Shown: positions 12,165 to 23,420, counted from the stretch's first letter. The stretch: 64,000 nt of DNA from Apostichopus japonicus (GCF_037975245.1 NC_092570.1:19107418-19171417); one strand, 5' to 3'. Made by a program: numbers and translations. Notes: generated by a model from the letters alone, not told the origin.

Positions 12165-12804
12165 CAGAGGCGTAGCCAGGAGTTGCAAAGTTGTATGCAC
12201 GACTATCTGAGCGGAGCGCCACCATCGGTTGGCGCAGAGCGTAGTAGAAAATTTTTGGTTTTACAAACCCCTCAGATGGCCGGAAAAAGGCCCTTCCCGA
12301 GTGTTCATTCTGGTTCCCTGGCCTCTTGCTAACTTGAGACACCTCAGTTTTTATGTAGAAAGTGGGCACATTTTTAACCTGGGAAAAAAGTGGGGGCACG
12401 TGCCCCCTGGTTCCGCCGCCCTTGCCGCCCATGCCCGTGAGAAGTGGTGACTGGGTGAAGAAAAAGCCATGCCGTTTGAAAACATGCGCAGAAAAAGTGA
12501 AAGTAGCGAAACCTAAGGTAAAACGCGCGATAACGAAGTGATTATTTTCCAGGTTAATTGAGACTGTATCAAACGCGAGCTTAGGACAAACATATTCAAA
12601 GGTAATGGCATTACTAATCCCGATATGTCGTCTTTGAGGTATGTGGAAAATCCGCAACGACCTTCAAAGAGCAATTGAATATTTAGTCTACTTTTCGATT
12701 TCGAAAACACTTTTTTTAATTTAAATTATGACAAAATTTTATGACACCTTTGATATTTTTGAGGGGCCTGTGCCCCCCGGGCCCCAATGGGCACGACGCC
12801 ACTG
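12165..12804. mobile_element. hAT-like non-autonomous element (640 bp)
   Basis: The left end is CAGAGGCGTAGCCAGG, and the right end read inward is CAGTGGCGTCGTGCCC. They share the CAG-GGCGT core of hAT-type termini. The interior has the shared module (12198-12305) and a C/G-rich right arm. The 8-bp flanks (CTAAGATT and ACCCCAGG) do not match, so this may be two fragments and not one insertion. Confidence 0.4.
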
Positions 12805-12833
12805 ACCCCAGGGCCTCAGATATATGCCCATTG

Positions 12834-13194
12834 CAGGGGTGGGCAACCTTTTGAATGAATGGGCCAGATTTTAGGAGTGAAAGATTGACAGGGCCGCACC
12901 TAACCAACGGCCTGCTGCTGATTTCAAACCTTTGATTCCGAGGACGTTAAAGCAATAGGTGTGTGTACTTAATCTGTATTCACAAAACCATAATGTCAAT
13001 ACAGTCCTGTTGATAATTAATGGTGATAATAGACCAACCTGACAGCCTCATAAGTGCAGATAAATTCTAAGCAGCTAGCTCGTTTTTGGTGATGATGCAA
13101 AATAGATTGATTTTTTTCTTTTTCTTGAGACATCTCACGGGCCGCAAAAAAATCACTGGCGGGCCGCATGTGGCCCGCAGGTTGCCCACCCCTG
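12834..13194. mobile_element. hAT miniature element with CAGGGGTGGGCAACCT termini
   Basis: Perfect 16-base terminal inverted repeats (CAGGGGTGGGCAACCT at 12834 and its complement ending at 13194) enclose 361 bp. The arms are rich in GGGCC and GGCCCGC, as is typical of hAT (Charlie-like) elements of many animals. Flanking octamers are GCCCATTG and GTCTATAG, matching at five of eight positions. The right one fits the usual hAT target form nTCTAnAn, so this looks like an old target duplication. No coding sequence. Confidence 0.8.
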
Positions 13195-13583
13195 GTCTAT
13201 AGGAACGATGTCCCGAAATTTCCCCGGACATATAGGCGAAGGAAGCTATCCGCCGCGACTGCATGTGAGTTTCTCGACTTTCTGTCCTGGGAGTCATACC
13301 ACAAAATGGTGCATTTCCTCATACGCCATTATTAATATTTTAAATAACTAACTATTAAGGCACAGCCCATATCCGAGTTCGTATAGCGAGCTTAGCGCAA
13401 ATTTGGCGCCAGCATGTTAAACCAGGTTGCTAGGTCTACGAGAATACATTTACATGAAATTTGAAAACAAGGATAGCATGACAAACAACTTTTATTACAC
13501 TATTTACATTGTTTTCAGGACCTCACACATGCGCATGTATCGTCAGACTTAGAATAGGTCCCATGTGAGTGGTGGCTAAAGTG
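13195..13583. other. Non-coding gap between elements
   Basis: No gene or defined repeat seen. It is the original flank into which the next element inserted. Confidence 0.4.
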
Positions 13584-13591
13584 ATGAAGGC

Positions 13592-14683
13592 CAGTGGCGG
13601 CGGAACCGGGGGGCTTGGGGGGGGGGGCTCAGCCCCCCAATGAAAAAGTTGAGGGGGCAAATGCATGATAAGCCCCCCCAATATTTACCAAGGCTCCGAA
13701 ACGTGCACCTGCCCATTTTTCAATGCATACTTGTCGATCTGTCCGATGCACACGTATACTATGTAGGTGTAATAATTTTAGTAATTGCTGGGGGCCCGTC
13801 CCCTGGCTATAGACCACATTGTCACCCCAACCGCATCTTCACGCCCCGTGAAAAGTGGAAGCAGCGAGTGTGAGTACCGTAAGCGTAACACAACTTCGTC
13901 TTAGGCCAATGACTTGCCTCATTTCAGCCAGTTCTCCAACATCCCACTACTTAGTGGCGGAGCGTCCATATAAACAGTCAGGGCGGATGCCCACCCCGCC
14001 CCCCCCCCCCCCCGGACGGACTCAAATGGACTGCTGGCGCCCTTTTTTAGCTTTCCACTACTTTTTACTTATTCGCGATTATTGACTATTTTATTGCGCT
14101 CTCATATACCTATTGACATTTGTCATATTCTGTTGGTGTAATTTTCCGACAAAATGGCGACGACACCTACTTATTCTCCGTTTATCTTCAAATTAGCCAG
14201 GCTCGGAAAGGGTCATTTCCTGCAATCTAGGGAGTATCTTTACTCAAAAATTGTCTGTACGTTCCGCGCCAACCTGTGGTGGCGCTCCGCTTAGATAGTG
14301 TCGAAAGCGCCCCTACAGACCATTCTTGCCCCCCCCCCTGACCAATACCCCTAGCTCCGCCACTGCCCTTACTACACTCAAAAACGTCTTTGCGAGTACA
14401 CTACGAGTAAAAGCTACTCTCTTAAAACACCATCGAATATACAAATTAAAATGTTTTTCAGACTTTTACGTGCAATCTGAGAAATTGCAGGCTTGAGATC
14501 CATATTTTAGGGCTAGGTATTCGCAGCATAAAACACTCGGGAAGTGCCGTTTCCGGCCATCTGGGGGTTTGAAAAAAACCCAAATTTTTCCTTGTACGCT
14601 CCGCGCCAACCGATGGTGGCGCTCCGCTTAGATAGTCTCCACACAATAGCCCCCCCAATAATTATTCCGTTCCGCCGCGCCTG
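13592..14683. mobile_element. hAT-like non-autonomous element with perfect 8-bp target duplication
   Basis: The left end, CAGTGGCGGCGGAAC, and the right end read inward, CAGGCGCGGCGGAAC, are imperfect inverted repeats (13 of 15). The element is flanked on both sides by ATGAAGGC (13584-13591 and 14684-14691), a perfect 8-bp target-site duplication characteristic of hAT transposition. It carries no transposase. A second element (13952-14365) is nested inside it. The right arm holds the shared module in minus orientation (14528-14640). Confidence 0.85.
13952..14365. mobile_element. Second hAT-like element nested in the 13592-14683 element
   Basis: The left end is TAGTGGCGGAGCG (the CAG presumably mutated to TAG), and the right end read inward is CAGTGGCGGAGCTAGG. 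Flanking octamers CCACTACT and CCCTTACT match at six of eight positions. It carries the shared module in minus orientation (about 14205-14300) and C homopolymers near 14000-14014. The nesting shows that this insertion is younger than the host element. Confidence 0.65.
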
Positions 14684-14691
14684 ATGAAGGC

Positions 14692-15590
14692 ATGAAAATA
14701 AATCAGTGGTTGTTCGTTGGAGTCCTCAAGCAAGTTACCTCGGTTGCTAGGTGGATTTGCATCTGGTTATCGGGTGAATTCTGGTCGGAGCGTACTATGT
14801 AACCACCATGTACCCAGGGACGTAGCTAAAGCCTGATGATTGGGGAGGGGGTGTATTGGCTGAAAATCGGTTTTGAAGCCAGAAAATTCCAACTGCTGCT
14901 TTATACCCCCCACCCTCCCGCTACTCGTCAACGATACGGTCAGTGTCAGTCAGAAAACCCAATCTTTCGCGACTGCACTTCTGTTACGAACTTGTTGCGA
15001 TACATTTGTACCCACTGGCACTCATTTCAAAAACTTATTGCCCCCCCCCCACCCCAACCAAATATTTTTGTGAAATTCGGGCAATATGCTGATAGCTTTT
15101 TGGATAATTTGCAATGTGTTTTTCAGTGGTTATACTGATATTATTATTACCCAACAATTATCACCAATACGGAAGGGTAATAAGACGGAAAATGATTGTA
15201 TGCTATTTGCATGCGATGTAAAAACCGATGCATGCCTGTATGATATGCACATGATCATGTGTGATGCGCGCCTAGCGCGAAGAACTTCGGTTATATTTTT
15301 CGGGCAAGTCGTTACAACCCCCCCTCCCTCCACAAAACAAATTGGGCTCCTTCGCCTATGACGGTAGTTCTATTAGGCATTTCTTTGTAGTATTCAAAAT
15401 CATAAGAAGTTTTGTACGGTGGAGTATAAGAATCGCGAGAAACAATTTCCCAAAGTGGCAAGGAAAACGTGGTAAATATGATAGGTTAAAGGTCAATTTT
15501 GACCGGAATTTTAATATTTTTTTACATGAAAAGGCCTAGATAGTCGGAAATTCCGACTGTCGCACTCCAATTTTCCAACTAGCGTCAGTT
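14692..15590. other. Repeat-rich non-coding stretch
   Basis: A terminus-like CAGGGACGTAGC begins at 14815. A C-rich tract lies at 15040-15052. No gene is recognised. A matching inward-facing end, CAGGGACGTCG, lies at 15643, inside the hAT coding remnant, but the flanks do not form a target duplication. Confidence 0.4.
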
Positions 15591-15985
15591 TTACCATGGC
15601 TTGGGGGTGAGACACACCCACACCCCCTCTAACGACGTCCCTGCGCGGTGAATATGGAACACGATCACATGGTTCAGCCTCTGTTGAGTCATGGTGCTCC
15701 GTAGCCTTGTCTTCAAACGCCTCAAAGCACTAAAAGATCTCTCGGCTTCCGTCGAACTGGCGGAGGAGACGAGGAGCAACCGCAAGAGAGCTTCGACTTT
15801 ACCAAACATAGCCCGTACCGCTGGATTCATCGACTTGAATATTTGTCTATACCCTTCAACCGACGACGAATGGAACTGGCCTCGAAAGAAAGGCAGACTA
15901 AGCTTAAGATTGTTGGAGAGCTCAGGGTACCAACTCACGAGATCTGGGTGGAATTCTCCATTCAGCAACATTGAGTGATATTCGA
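15591..15985 (-). pseudogene. hAT transposase C-terminal (dimerisation domain) fragment
   Basis: A minus-strand open frame of 126 residues contains SSASSTEAERSFSALRRLKT followed by RLNHVIVFHIH. This is the conserved C-terminal dimerisation block of hAT transposases (also found in ZMYM1/TTF-type host proteins). Only this end of a protein that is normally 600 or more residues long is present. Just after HIHR the frame runs into a repeat terminus (CAGGGACGT at 15643), so the gene was cut by another insertion. A dead fragment that may be related to the non-autonomous elements nearby. Confidence 0.8.
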
Positions 15986-16039
15986 GGATATGAATCCTAA
16001 GATGTGTAAGCCGTAACCAAATAGAGCCACAACACTACT

Positions 16040-16145
16040 CTTTTTCCAAATGTGTGGGGGGGACATTTGATATTGTTTCCCCCATCCATCGATATGTGGG
16101 GGGACGTGTCCCCCCGTCCCCCCCCCCCTCTGGATTGACGCCCAT
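16040..16145. repeat. Transposon end resembling the 23.6-24.6 kb satellite
   Basis: Alternating G and C blocks with GATATTG and CCCCCCGTCCCC, then GACGCCCATGCAT. The order and wording parallel the 200-bp satellite unit (GATATTAG, CCCCCGTCCCC, GCCGCCCATGCATG). The two are related, and this single copy lies in a transposon-rich context. Confidence 0.5.
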
Positions 16146-16554
16146 GCATTCATGGAATGAGTGGTTAGCTCCTTTGAGCACACTTCTCTCACAAGATTGC
16201 CGAAAATGCGTGAGTTTTGTGGTTAAATATAACTGCCACAGCAACCAAAGCGAGAATTCTATAATTTAGTCGCTTTAGAGTTCAATTTGTTACCGTTATT
16301 TGATTTTGTATATTTAACATTTTACCGCTCAAAGTCCAGACATTCAGCTCTCGCATACACAACCACGTGATACAGATTCGCAAGATGTTGTAAGCGAAGG
16401 ATTGGGTTATATCATAAATATTTTGAGGTACAGAAAAACCACACACCTAATAACAAACATCACGAAAAATGAACGTTTAGTATTTTTACAATTTGCAGTA
16501 ACCTTTTTCCGTTTTCATAGAGCATAGATTCAACAGCCCCTCCCCCACCCCCAC

Positions 16555-18125
16555 AAAAAAAAGAGAAATAAATAAGAGAAATAAGAATGAGAATTCCTAA
16601 ACAAATAATCAGTTCAAAGCTTTGCCAAAGATTGCACAATTTTGCGTCTAAGCCATCTTAAATAAACAAAAATTTATCAAGGGGAGAGTGACACCCCTAC
16701 TCTTAGACCCCTCCCCCCCCCCCCAGTACGGCATCACCGACCGGGGTGACAAAGAAAAGTTTCGACCCGGGTACCAAATGACAATTTCAATACATTATAC
16801 TCATAACCGGCATCAGGATGTTTCATGCGACTCGTGTAGTAGGCTATTTTTCTTCGGGCAAGGTTTCAAACATCTGGTTAAAACATATTGGGACGGCCCC
16901 GTACGCCTATGTATACAGCATTGCTAGGTATAGGTGAGTAATAAGGTTTTCGTCCGATTGTACAATACAATTAATCGATGTAGGTTCTGATAGGATTTTA
17001 CTTTTGTAAAGAATTTGATTATATTATATATTTTGGAGTAAGGATACTTTACCCCTGTGGTATACGCAAACGCCTGTTTGGACTGGCTGTTTTATGTTAC
17101 ATGTGTAGCTTTTTGAACGACGTGATTTAAATCTGGCTGAACAGCCAATAGGCAAAGAGGCAAGAAAATCAAAGCAAATCAAAGTAAGGTAAATATCCAA
17201 TCACGACCCAGCAGATAAACACACTGATTGTAATAAAAAAGATAATACTTATTGAGGTTGAAGTTCAAGTTCAAACAGTATATGTTAACAACAAAACAGT
17301 TATTTTTATATCAGCGGGATATTTGAAATGTCATTTCAACGTTCGTTTGTGAGGGATCGTCGGTCTGGCAGATGAAAACTCGAGTTCTTTATATCACCGA
17401 CAGATTTTACGAACTGAATTCTAACCATGGATTATAAATTCAGGTATGTTCTTACTTTTACCTCAGTCCTTGACAGACTTTCGGCATAACGTAACTTTAG
17501 TACTAGTCCATATTAGTGTATTTATGATGCTTACGAGAAGAAAAAGCCGTTTGCCAAAGTCTATTCATAATTGGTATACGATTCCGTTCAGCGCAACGTT
17601 CGCTTTGATCGTTTTGGCATCTGTCCTTCTAGCAGTCCTTATAACATTTTGTATGAACATTGGTGAATCCAGGGGGTGACTAGGCCCCCCCCCCCTTCTT
17701 TCCAAACCCACACAAAAATTGATAATTAGCACAACATTGCGTGTAAGTATAACGATAGAATTCATGTATAACCAATATTTTGCCTCGGAATGCACCATTT
17801 CACATGAGAATTTTTTTGGGGGGAGGGGTGAACCCCCACATCCCTTACATGGGAGTCGGCTTAAACGATCTCAGGGCTACACCCCCTCCTGTTAAAAATC
17901 CTGGATCCACTCCTGATAAAGGCGAGCCAAAGTAAGGTAAGTGGGCTGGTTCGTGTACAATGCTTTCTGTTATAGTAACATATATAGGGCAGTCCTTGCG
18001 CGAAGCTTTACTCTTGTCTTCGCACCATACTGTGTGTAATACGGTGGCGGCAAGGGGTGTCCATATTTCGTACATAATCAGAGGTTTATTCACCTTTAAT
18101 TTAAAAACACTTTCCCACCCGTACG
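16555..18125 (+). repeat. Second copy of the 1740-3010 promoter/leader block
   Basis: Matches 1740-1880 (at 16561-16715) and 1960-3010 (at 17098-18125) at high identity. Unrelated sequence lies between (16716-17095), where copy 1 instead has the right end of the element at 1222-1956. The copy contains the promoter, leader exon and proximal intron of gene B1, including the interspersed repeat at 17660-17915. Similarity decays gradually after about 17940. Confidence 0.8.
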
Positions 18126-20780
18126 GTGTTTGCATGTCTTCACTGACAGTTTTCTGTGAGGGTTGAATCAAACACTCTGTATGTTTTCAAGTTATATTTT
18201 GCTTGTGGTATAGACTTGTTTATTGCACTGACAGAAAAAAAAGTGGACCAGAAATTGACCAAGACATTTAAATGAAATGTTATGTTAACCATTGCCTAGT
18301 GTTATCTTAATGTTGGGAAGACACCAGCCACTTTTCTATAGGAGAGTACGAATCATAAACTCACTATAAGTGGCAGTTTGTTCTCAGAGCAAGCACGAGG
18401 GTAGGCTACTTACTGTTCCATAGTGCTCTGCATCTCCATCCTTAGCCTAGCCTATCAGCAACAACTGACTCAAAGTCTGACACGCGTATTCGCAGGAAAG
18501 GGATAAGAAATAATATATCATTCATAGTTATTTGTTGAACCAGAAAGCCAAGATCTTGAGTTTAGTTGAGACTTGACTTTACAAGTCATTATTGGAACAG
18601 TGACCTAACTTGATTTGTTGATAAAATAATTTGTTTTGCATAACTTCATTTGAATAAATTATACATCTTGAAATTTCTAGAATAACGCTGCCAATTGCCT
18701 GGTTTTATTGAGTATAAATACTATGCGCAATTCACACAAATATTCGGTTTAGCTTGTTTTGACACTTAGATTCCACTTGAAAAAGGGGGGAAGAGATGAA
18801 GAAGGGGCGGGGGGTGGCCAAATGTCGTTACTTGTACGAATGGTTCATAGTTAATCATTTTTATTTACTAATTAATGTGTTTAGCATATTATAGCATATT
18901 TCAGTCTGATAGTTAAATACGAATTTAGCATTGACCTTCTGGCTTTGACACCACCACAGTGAAGTAAGTAAAAATGAACCACTGGGTTGGCAGCTTTTTT
19001 TCGTGAAGTTTTCCCCACTGGCAGTCGCACCACTCTGGGGTTTCACGAATAAAACTGTATAGTTTTAACAAATGTAACCAACACATGTTCATCACTTGTG
19101 ACCTAAACGAGCGTCGTTCGTTAAAACAGCGAATAGTTGCTGTGTGCGCTGATCAGTCGATCAGTGTTCGGGTCAATCGTAGGACTATTAGTCTCCACAC
19201 ATAAAGAGTTTTTCGAGTAAGGACGGTCGAGTTGGGTCGAGTCGGAATCAGCCGTAAAGTGTGCGCCGGGCTTTACGTGAGACAAAAAACCATAGATGCA
19301 GTGGTGAGCAATCCCCCTTATATAATAATGATCGATGCAATTTCTTAAGAAGAATGCCATGGTTTCATATTTCAAAGGCCTTTTTTTTATTCCCAGACTG
19401 TGGTGCGGCACCATGATACGGATCATCTTTGGAAATCCTGAAAAGCAGGTCCTTCGGTCTTCCTTACTCTGTCTTACAATCCTAACCATTCTGGACGCTG
19501 CAACAGCAGAGCGAACTATGAGAGAAGTACACCCGTCGTCTTCCTTAACATGTGGGTCACTTTGTGTATACGATGATTGGTTTCAACGAGCAAAATGTGA
19601 AAACCTGGGATTTATGGCAATTCCTAATTCAACAGGGTGTGAAGGAGCAAACATATTAGACATACAAAATAATAACATTTCATTGGTAAGTTCTGACATT
19701 TTGTCAGGCTACAGCAATATTGTAATTTTAGATTTGTCAAATAACAGCATTGTCCACATCAAACCAGGAACATTTAAGAACACACACTACATAGAGAACA
19801 TGTTCTTGTCTAGAAATCAAATAAGGAATCTAACAGATGGAACATTCATTGGTCCTGAACATCGGCTGATAAGACTTTTTCTTGATAATAATAAACTACG
19901 GCATCTTCACGAGCTGACGTTAAAGGGCCTCAGGAAGTTAAAGACTTTAACGTTTAGCAACAACCTTCTTCATGACCTGCCAGATGAACTCTTCAAGGAC
20001 CTCACTTCGCTACAGTACCTTCATCTCAGTGGAAACAAACTGACACATCTGAAAAGTAACATTTTCAGTGGTCTCGTTCGATTAAAGAGCATTTCTTTAG
20101 ATCGCAACTACTTGAGCTCCATACCTGTCGGATTATTTAGTGGATTAGAATCTCTTACCTCAGTTGACCTTTCTTACAACCACCTCACTGTCGTTCCGAC
20201 ACCAGAAGATCTTGGCATCCAAAGCTGTCTAAAATTTTTAAATCTCTACGGTAACAATTTTAATTCTTCGTCCAGTATCATTCCATATCTTGAAAGAAAT
20301 GGTTTACTAGTTACGGTTACAAGCAATCCGTTTGAATGTGACTGTAAGTTTAAGGCACTGCAAGAATGGTTCCAAAGGATACCCGAGGAGAATCAACATT
20401 TGGTCACTGACAGAAGTCCCCTAGAGTGCAGATGGAATGGTTCACTTGTACCAATCCTTGAAGATTTATCACCAATGTGTCTAATTCCATCGGAATATAC
20501 CACCTTTTCAACATCAACTATGGGTCAACAAAAGTCATTTACTTCGCGAGCACAAACTAGCTCTTCAAGACAACGGCCAATTGAAACATATGATGCTGTG
20601 ACTACTGTGTCGTCTGGAAACCACGATGAAACCCAAAAACTATCATCTTCTCAATCGTCGGGTAATTGTGACGCTTATTCATCATTTGACAAAGCTCTTG
20701 TTCTACTTTATGTTGTAATTACTATTCAATTAATAATGTTGATTGTACTTTTAACAATGTTTTGCAAGTCTAAAAAGTGA
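17427..20780 (+). CDS. LRR transmembrane receptor-like protein, gene B1 (two exons)
   Basis: Model: exon 1 is 17427-17443 (codes MDYKF plus two bases, donor GTATGT) and exon 2 is 19397-20780, after TTTTTATTCCCAG. The product is 466 residues. A hydrophobic leader core (SSLLCLTILTI) precedes an Ala-rich likely cleavage region near ATAE. Then come LRRNT from about residue 58 (C-x3-C, DDWFQRAKC), about nine LRRs, LRRCT (NPFECDC), a Ser/Thr-rich stalk, a membrane helix near 438-461 and a four-residue KSKK tail. It is about 85-90% identical to B2, with equal length, and far less similar to A1. An ATG at 19335 in frame upstream of exon 2, close to a TATATAATAATG string, is an alternative start. The equivalent ATG in B2 is out of frame, which favours the spliced start. 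Confidence 0.75.
18126..19396 (+). other. B1 intron, remainder
   Basis: No gene seen. The last 280 bases (about 19100-19396) are clearly homologous to the end of the B2 intron (about 27690-27958), so the B1/B2 duplication included intron sequence. Confidence 0.5.
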
Positions 20781-21831
20781 AACTCTATAATCCTTAATCT
20801 ACTGTACAATTTCATATAACATATAAAACTAATCAGATATGTAACCATACATGGCAACCTCCTTCGCGTATTGGATACACTAAGGTAATGCTACTTGTTG
20901 AAGATCTTAACATTTCGACATTTCAACAATTTAACGTATCGTAGCAAAATAAATTCAATTGCTTCCTTAAAGATCGTTGAGGTTTTTTCGGATCTGTATT
21001 TCTCAAAGTATGACCAAATGGATTATAAAGTAAGGATTACAGAGTAAATAAATATTGTTGCCAATAGCCAAGGAATGTACATATTTTCGTTGTATTTAGA
21101 AATGTTTGTTAAATGAACAAAGCATCTACTCAACAACGTGTTGCAGTTAAATGAACTAACCTTCATGTGTGTTTTTAAATATTAATAGTTACTCATTGGA
21201 CATTTTGCGAAGAAATGTTTCAGTGGTCATTGTTTCTTATTTCTACAAATTGTCGATAAAAAATTAATATTATAAAAACACCTATATCGTAATGCACGAA
21301 GAGGATTAAATACAAATTATTTCGTTATACTCTCTAAATAATGAAAAGTCGCTCACTTGTGAGCGAACGAATGAATATATGACAAAAATGTGGTTTCTTC
21401 CTCGACTTAAAGGCTTAAAATTGGCGTTTTAAAATAAAACCACAAGAACAACAACAACAAATTTTAGACCTTTATTGCGAGTACGATTTCAGACTGGTTC
21501 ATTAAATGTGCGTGAATTTCTTCCTGCGAGAACATAACTGGCAGTTATTATCTGTTGACTCAAATGTTGGAACGAATTCACGGGGACTCTAGACAATTGG
21601 TGCCCTGGTGGTTTGATGAACAGCCTGAAACGTCTATTTCTACACCTCTACAGGTCATCATAACTTTGTCCTCCTTTCAACAGACAAAATATGTTAACCC
21701 AACATATCGATCTGCATTATACTGGTTACTCCAGAAGTGCTTGACACTTCCCATTATATACCAATTGTTGTTTCGAGCTTTATGAAAAACTTCTATGGTG
21801 CGCCTAGTGTGCCATAAGTACTTAAATCAGA
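20781..21831. other. 3' flank of gene B1
   Basis: The first 70 or so bases match the flank of B2. Candidate AATAAA signals lie near 20948 and 21046. Otherwise AT-rich, with no gene recognised. Confidence 0.4.
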
Positions 21832-22910
21832 TTCAGATTCTCTTTATTGCATCCCAAGCTGGGCAATTGATTGCTCACAATATAAAACATACGTACAGTA
21901 CATAAAATACACAAATACACCAATATACAAAATATATCAGACTTTCAAATACTAAGACATAAGACATGAAACAAAGCTGGCAAGATACGTAAAAACGATA
22001 AAATACAAAATACAGTAAAACAGCACCAGAAATGCTTGTGAAACATTGGATTGCACAATGAGCAAGATTACTGACCTAACGAGTAAAAGATTCATTATGA
22101 AGTTTAATACAACGAGGGATAAAGGAGGATTTGTAACGATTCGTAACGGCAAGGGGTAGTCTCATCCGCCCACTGCAGGGTATTATTGCACTTTCCAAAT
22201 TAATGTGTAGAGGGTGGCTACTGTTGTTGAGAACCCCAGCAAGTTTACTTTGAAGGTGAAGATGATATGACGTGTTCACTGACTGCTGACGTTCACCTAG
22301 GATGCGACTGACATGGCTTATAATAATCTATCCGTTTTCTGTCGGTACCATTGACATTACCTCCCCAACAATTAATGCAACATGACCACACACTGAAAAT
22401 CACAGAATTGTAGAAAATAGGAAGAATGTTTCTACTGATGTTGAAGGTGTTCAATTTTCGCAAGCAATAGAGTCTTGGATTGATCCGTCTTACCAAATAA
22501 TCAATGTGGTCATGCCAATTCAGCTGATCATCCAAAACTACGCCAAGGTACTTATAGGACGAGACACGGTTTACAGCCAGGTCTTTGATAACAACAGGAG
22601 GAGGTTCATGATCTCCTTTCCTAAAATCAATCACCATTTCCTTTTTCTTCTCCACGTTAAGCTCAAGGAAATTTTGATCACAATAGTCTACAAACCAATT
22701 TATTTGAGACAAATATTCACCTCCATCATCTCTAGTAATCAAACCCACTAATGCAGTATCATCAGCAAATTTAATTAGAGGGCAGCTGTCATGTGATGAT
22801 CTAGCATCTGAAGTATAAACAGTGAATAAAAACGGGGCAAGAACAGCTCCCTGTGGTGCACCAGTACTCGAAACTAATATGTTGGACACACAGTTGGACT
22901 GGTTGAAAAA
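21832..22910 (-). pseudogene. 5'-truncated non-LTR retrotransposon (reverse transcriptase, CR1/L2-like)
   Basis: The minus-strand frame 22889-22293 reads GAPQGAVLAPFLF, then IKFADDTALVG (the catalytic FADD box), then YKYLGVVLDDQLNW, the conserved order of a non-LTR reverse transcriptase. A frameshift near 22290 moves the end of the protein to another frame (22279-22076, YKSSFIPRCIKLHN). The 3' end at about 21832 carries a short repeated GAATCT tail after an AATAAAG-type string, as in CR1/L2-group elements. It is truncated 5' of the palm domain near 22910 and cannot be active. Confidence 0.85.
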
Positions 22911-23128
22911 AAATCGACATATGTCGAATTAAATTGACATTTGTCGGTTTCTTCCAATCAGAGACCAAAAGAACAACAGGTGACACTAGTCGTCCAATGA
23001 GAGCACGAGGCGCACCATACACTTTGATCATTATAACACATCACTTGGCTATGGAACGCCAAAACCGACAAAAATGCAGAAACATATTATGTAAACCTAA
23101 GTCATTACGTGAAAACAAAGCTATCGCC
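22911..23128. other. Flank of the retrotransposon fragment
   Basis: Begins with a short inverted repeat (CGACATATGTCG) followed by ATTTGTCGG, next to the 5' truncation point. Otherwise non-coding. Confidence 0.35.
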
Positions 23129-23420
23129 ACATAATGACGAAGAACAATTTAAGTCCTTATAGGGCACTAATAGCACCTCCACATAATGACCAAGAACATT
23201 TTAAGTCCTTATGTGGCACTAATAGCACCTCCACATTATGACCAAGAACATTTTACTTATCATGCGATCCTAACACTGACACATAATGACCACCAATACC
23301 GACAATATTCACAAGTCCTTATGTAGGGATCACTCATATCGCCGCCACATAAGGACTAACGCAGTTAGTTGGTCCTTATGGGGATCTCGCATGTCGCCAC
23401 ATAAGATTACAGGCTCATAC
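23129..23420. repeat. 52-bp tandem repeat and degenerate fold-back
   Basis: ACATAATGACCAAGAACATTTTAAGTCCTTATGTGG-type units start at 23129, 23181 and 23233 (exactly 52 bases apart). They then continue as scattered CCACATAAGGAC and GTCCTTATG phrases in both orientations up to about 23410. The two half-units are partly inverted (CCACATAA and TTATGTGG), so the array can fold back on itself. Confidence 0.75.

Noticed and set aside
14815-15643. Single element bounded by CAGGGACGT ends
   Set aside because: Inverted ends match over nine bases, but flanking octamers (CATGTACC and CGCGGTGA) do not, so the two ends may belong to different insertions.
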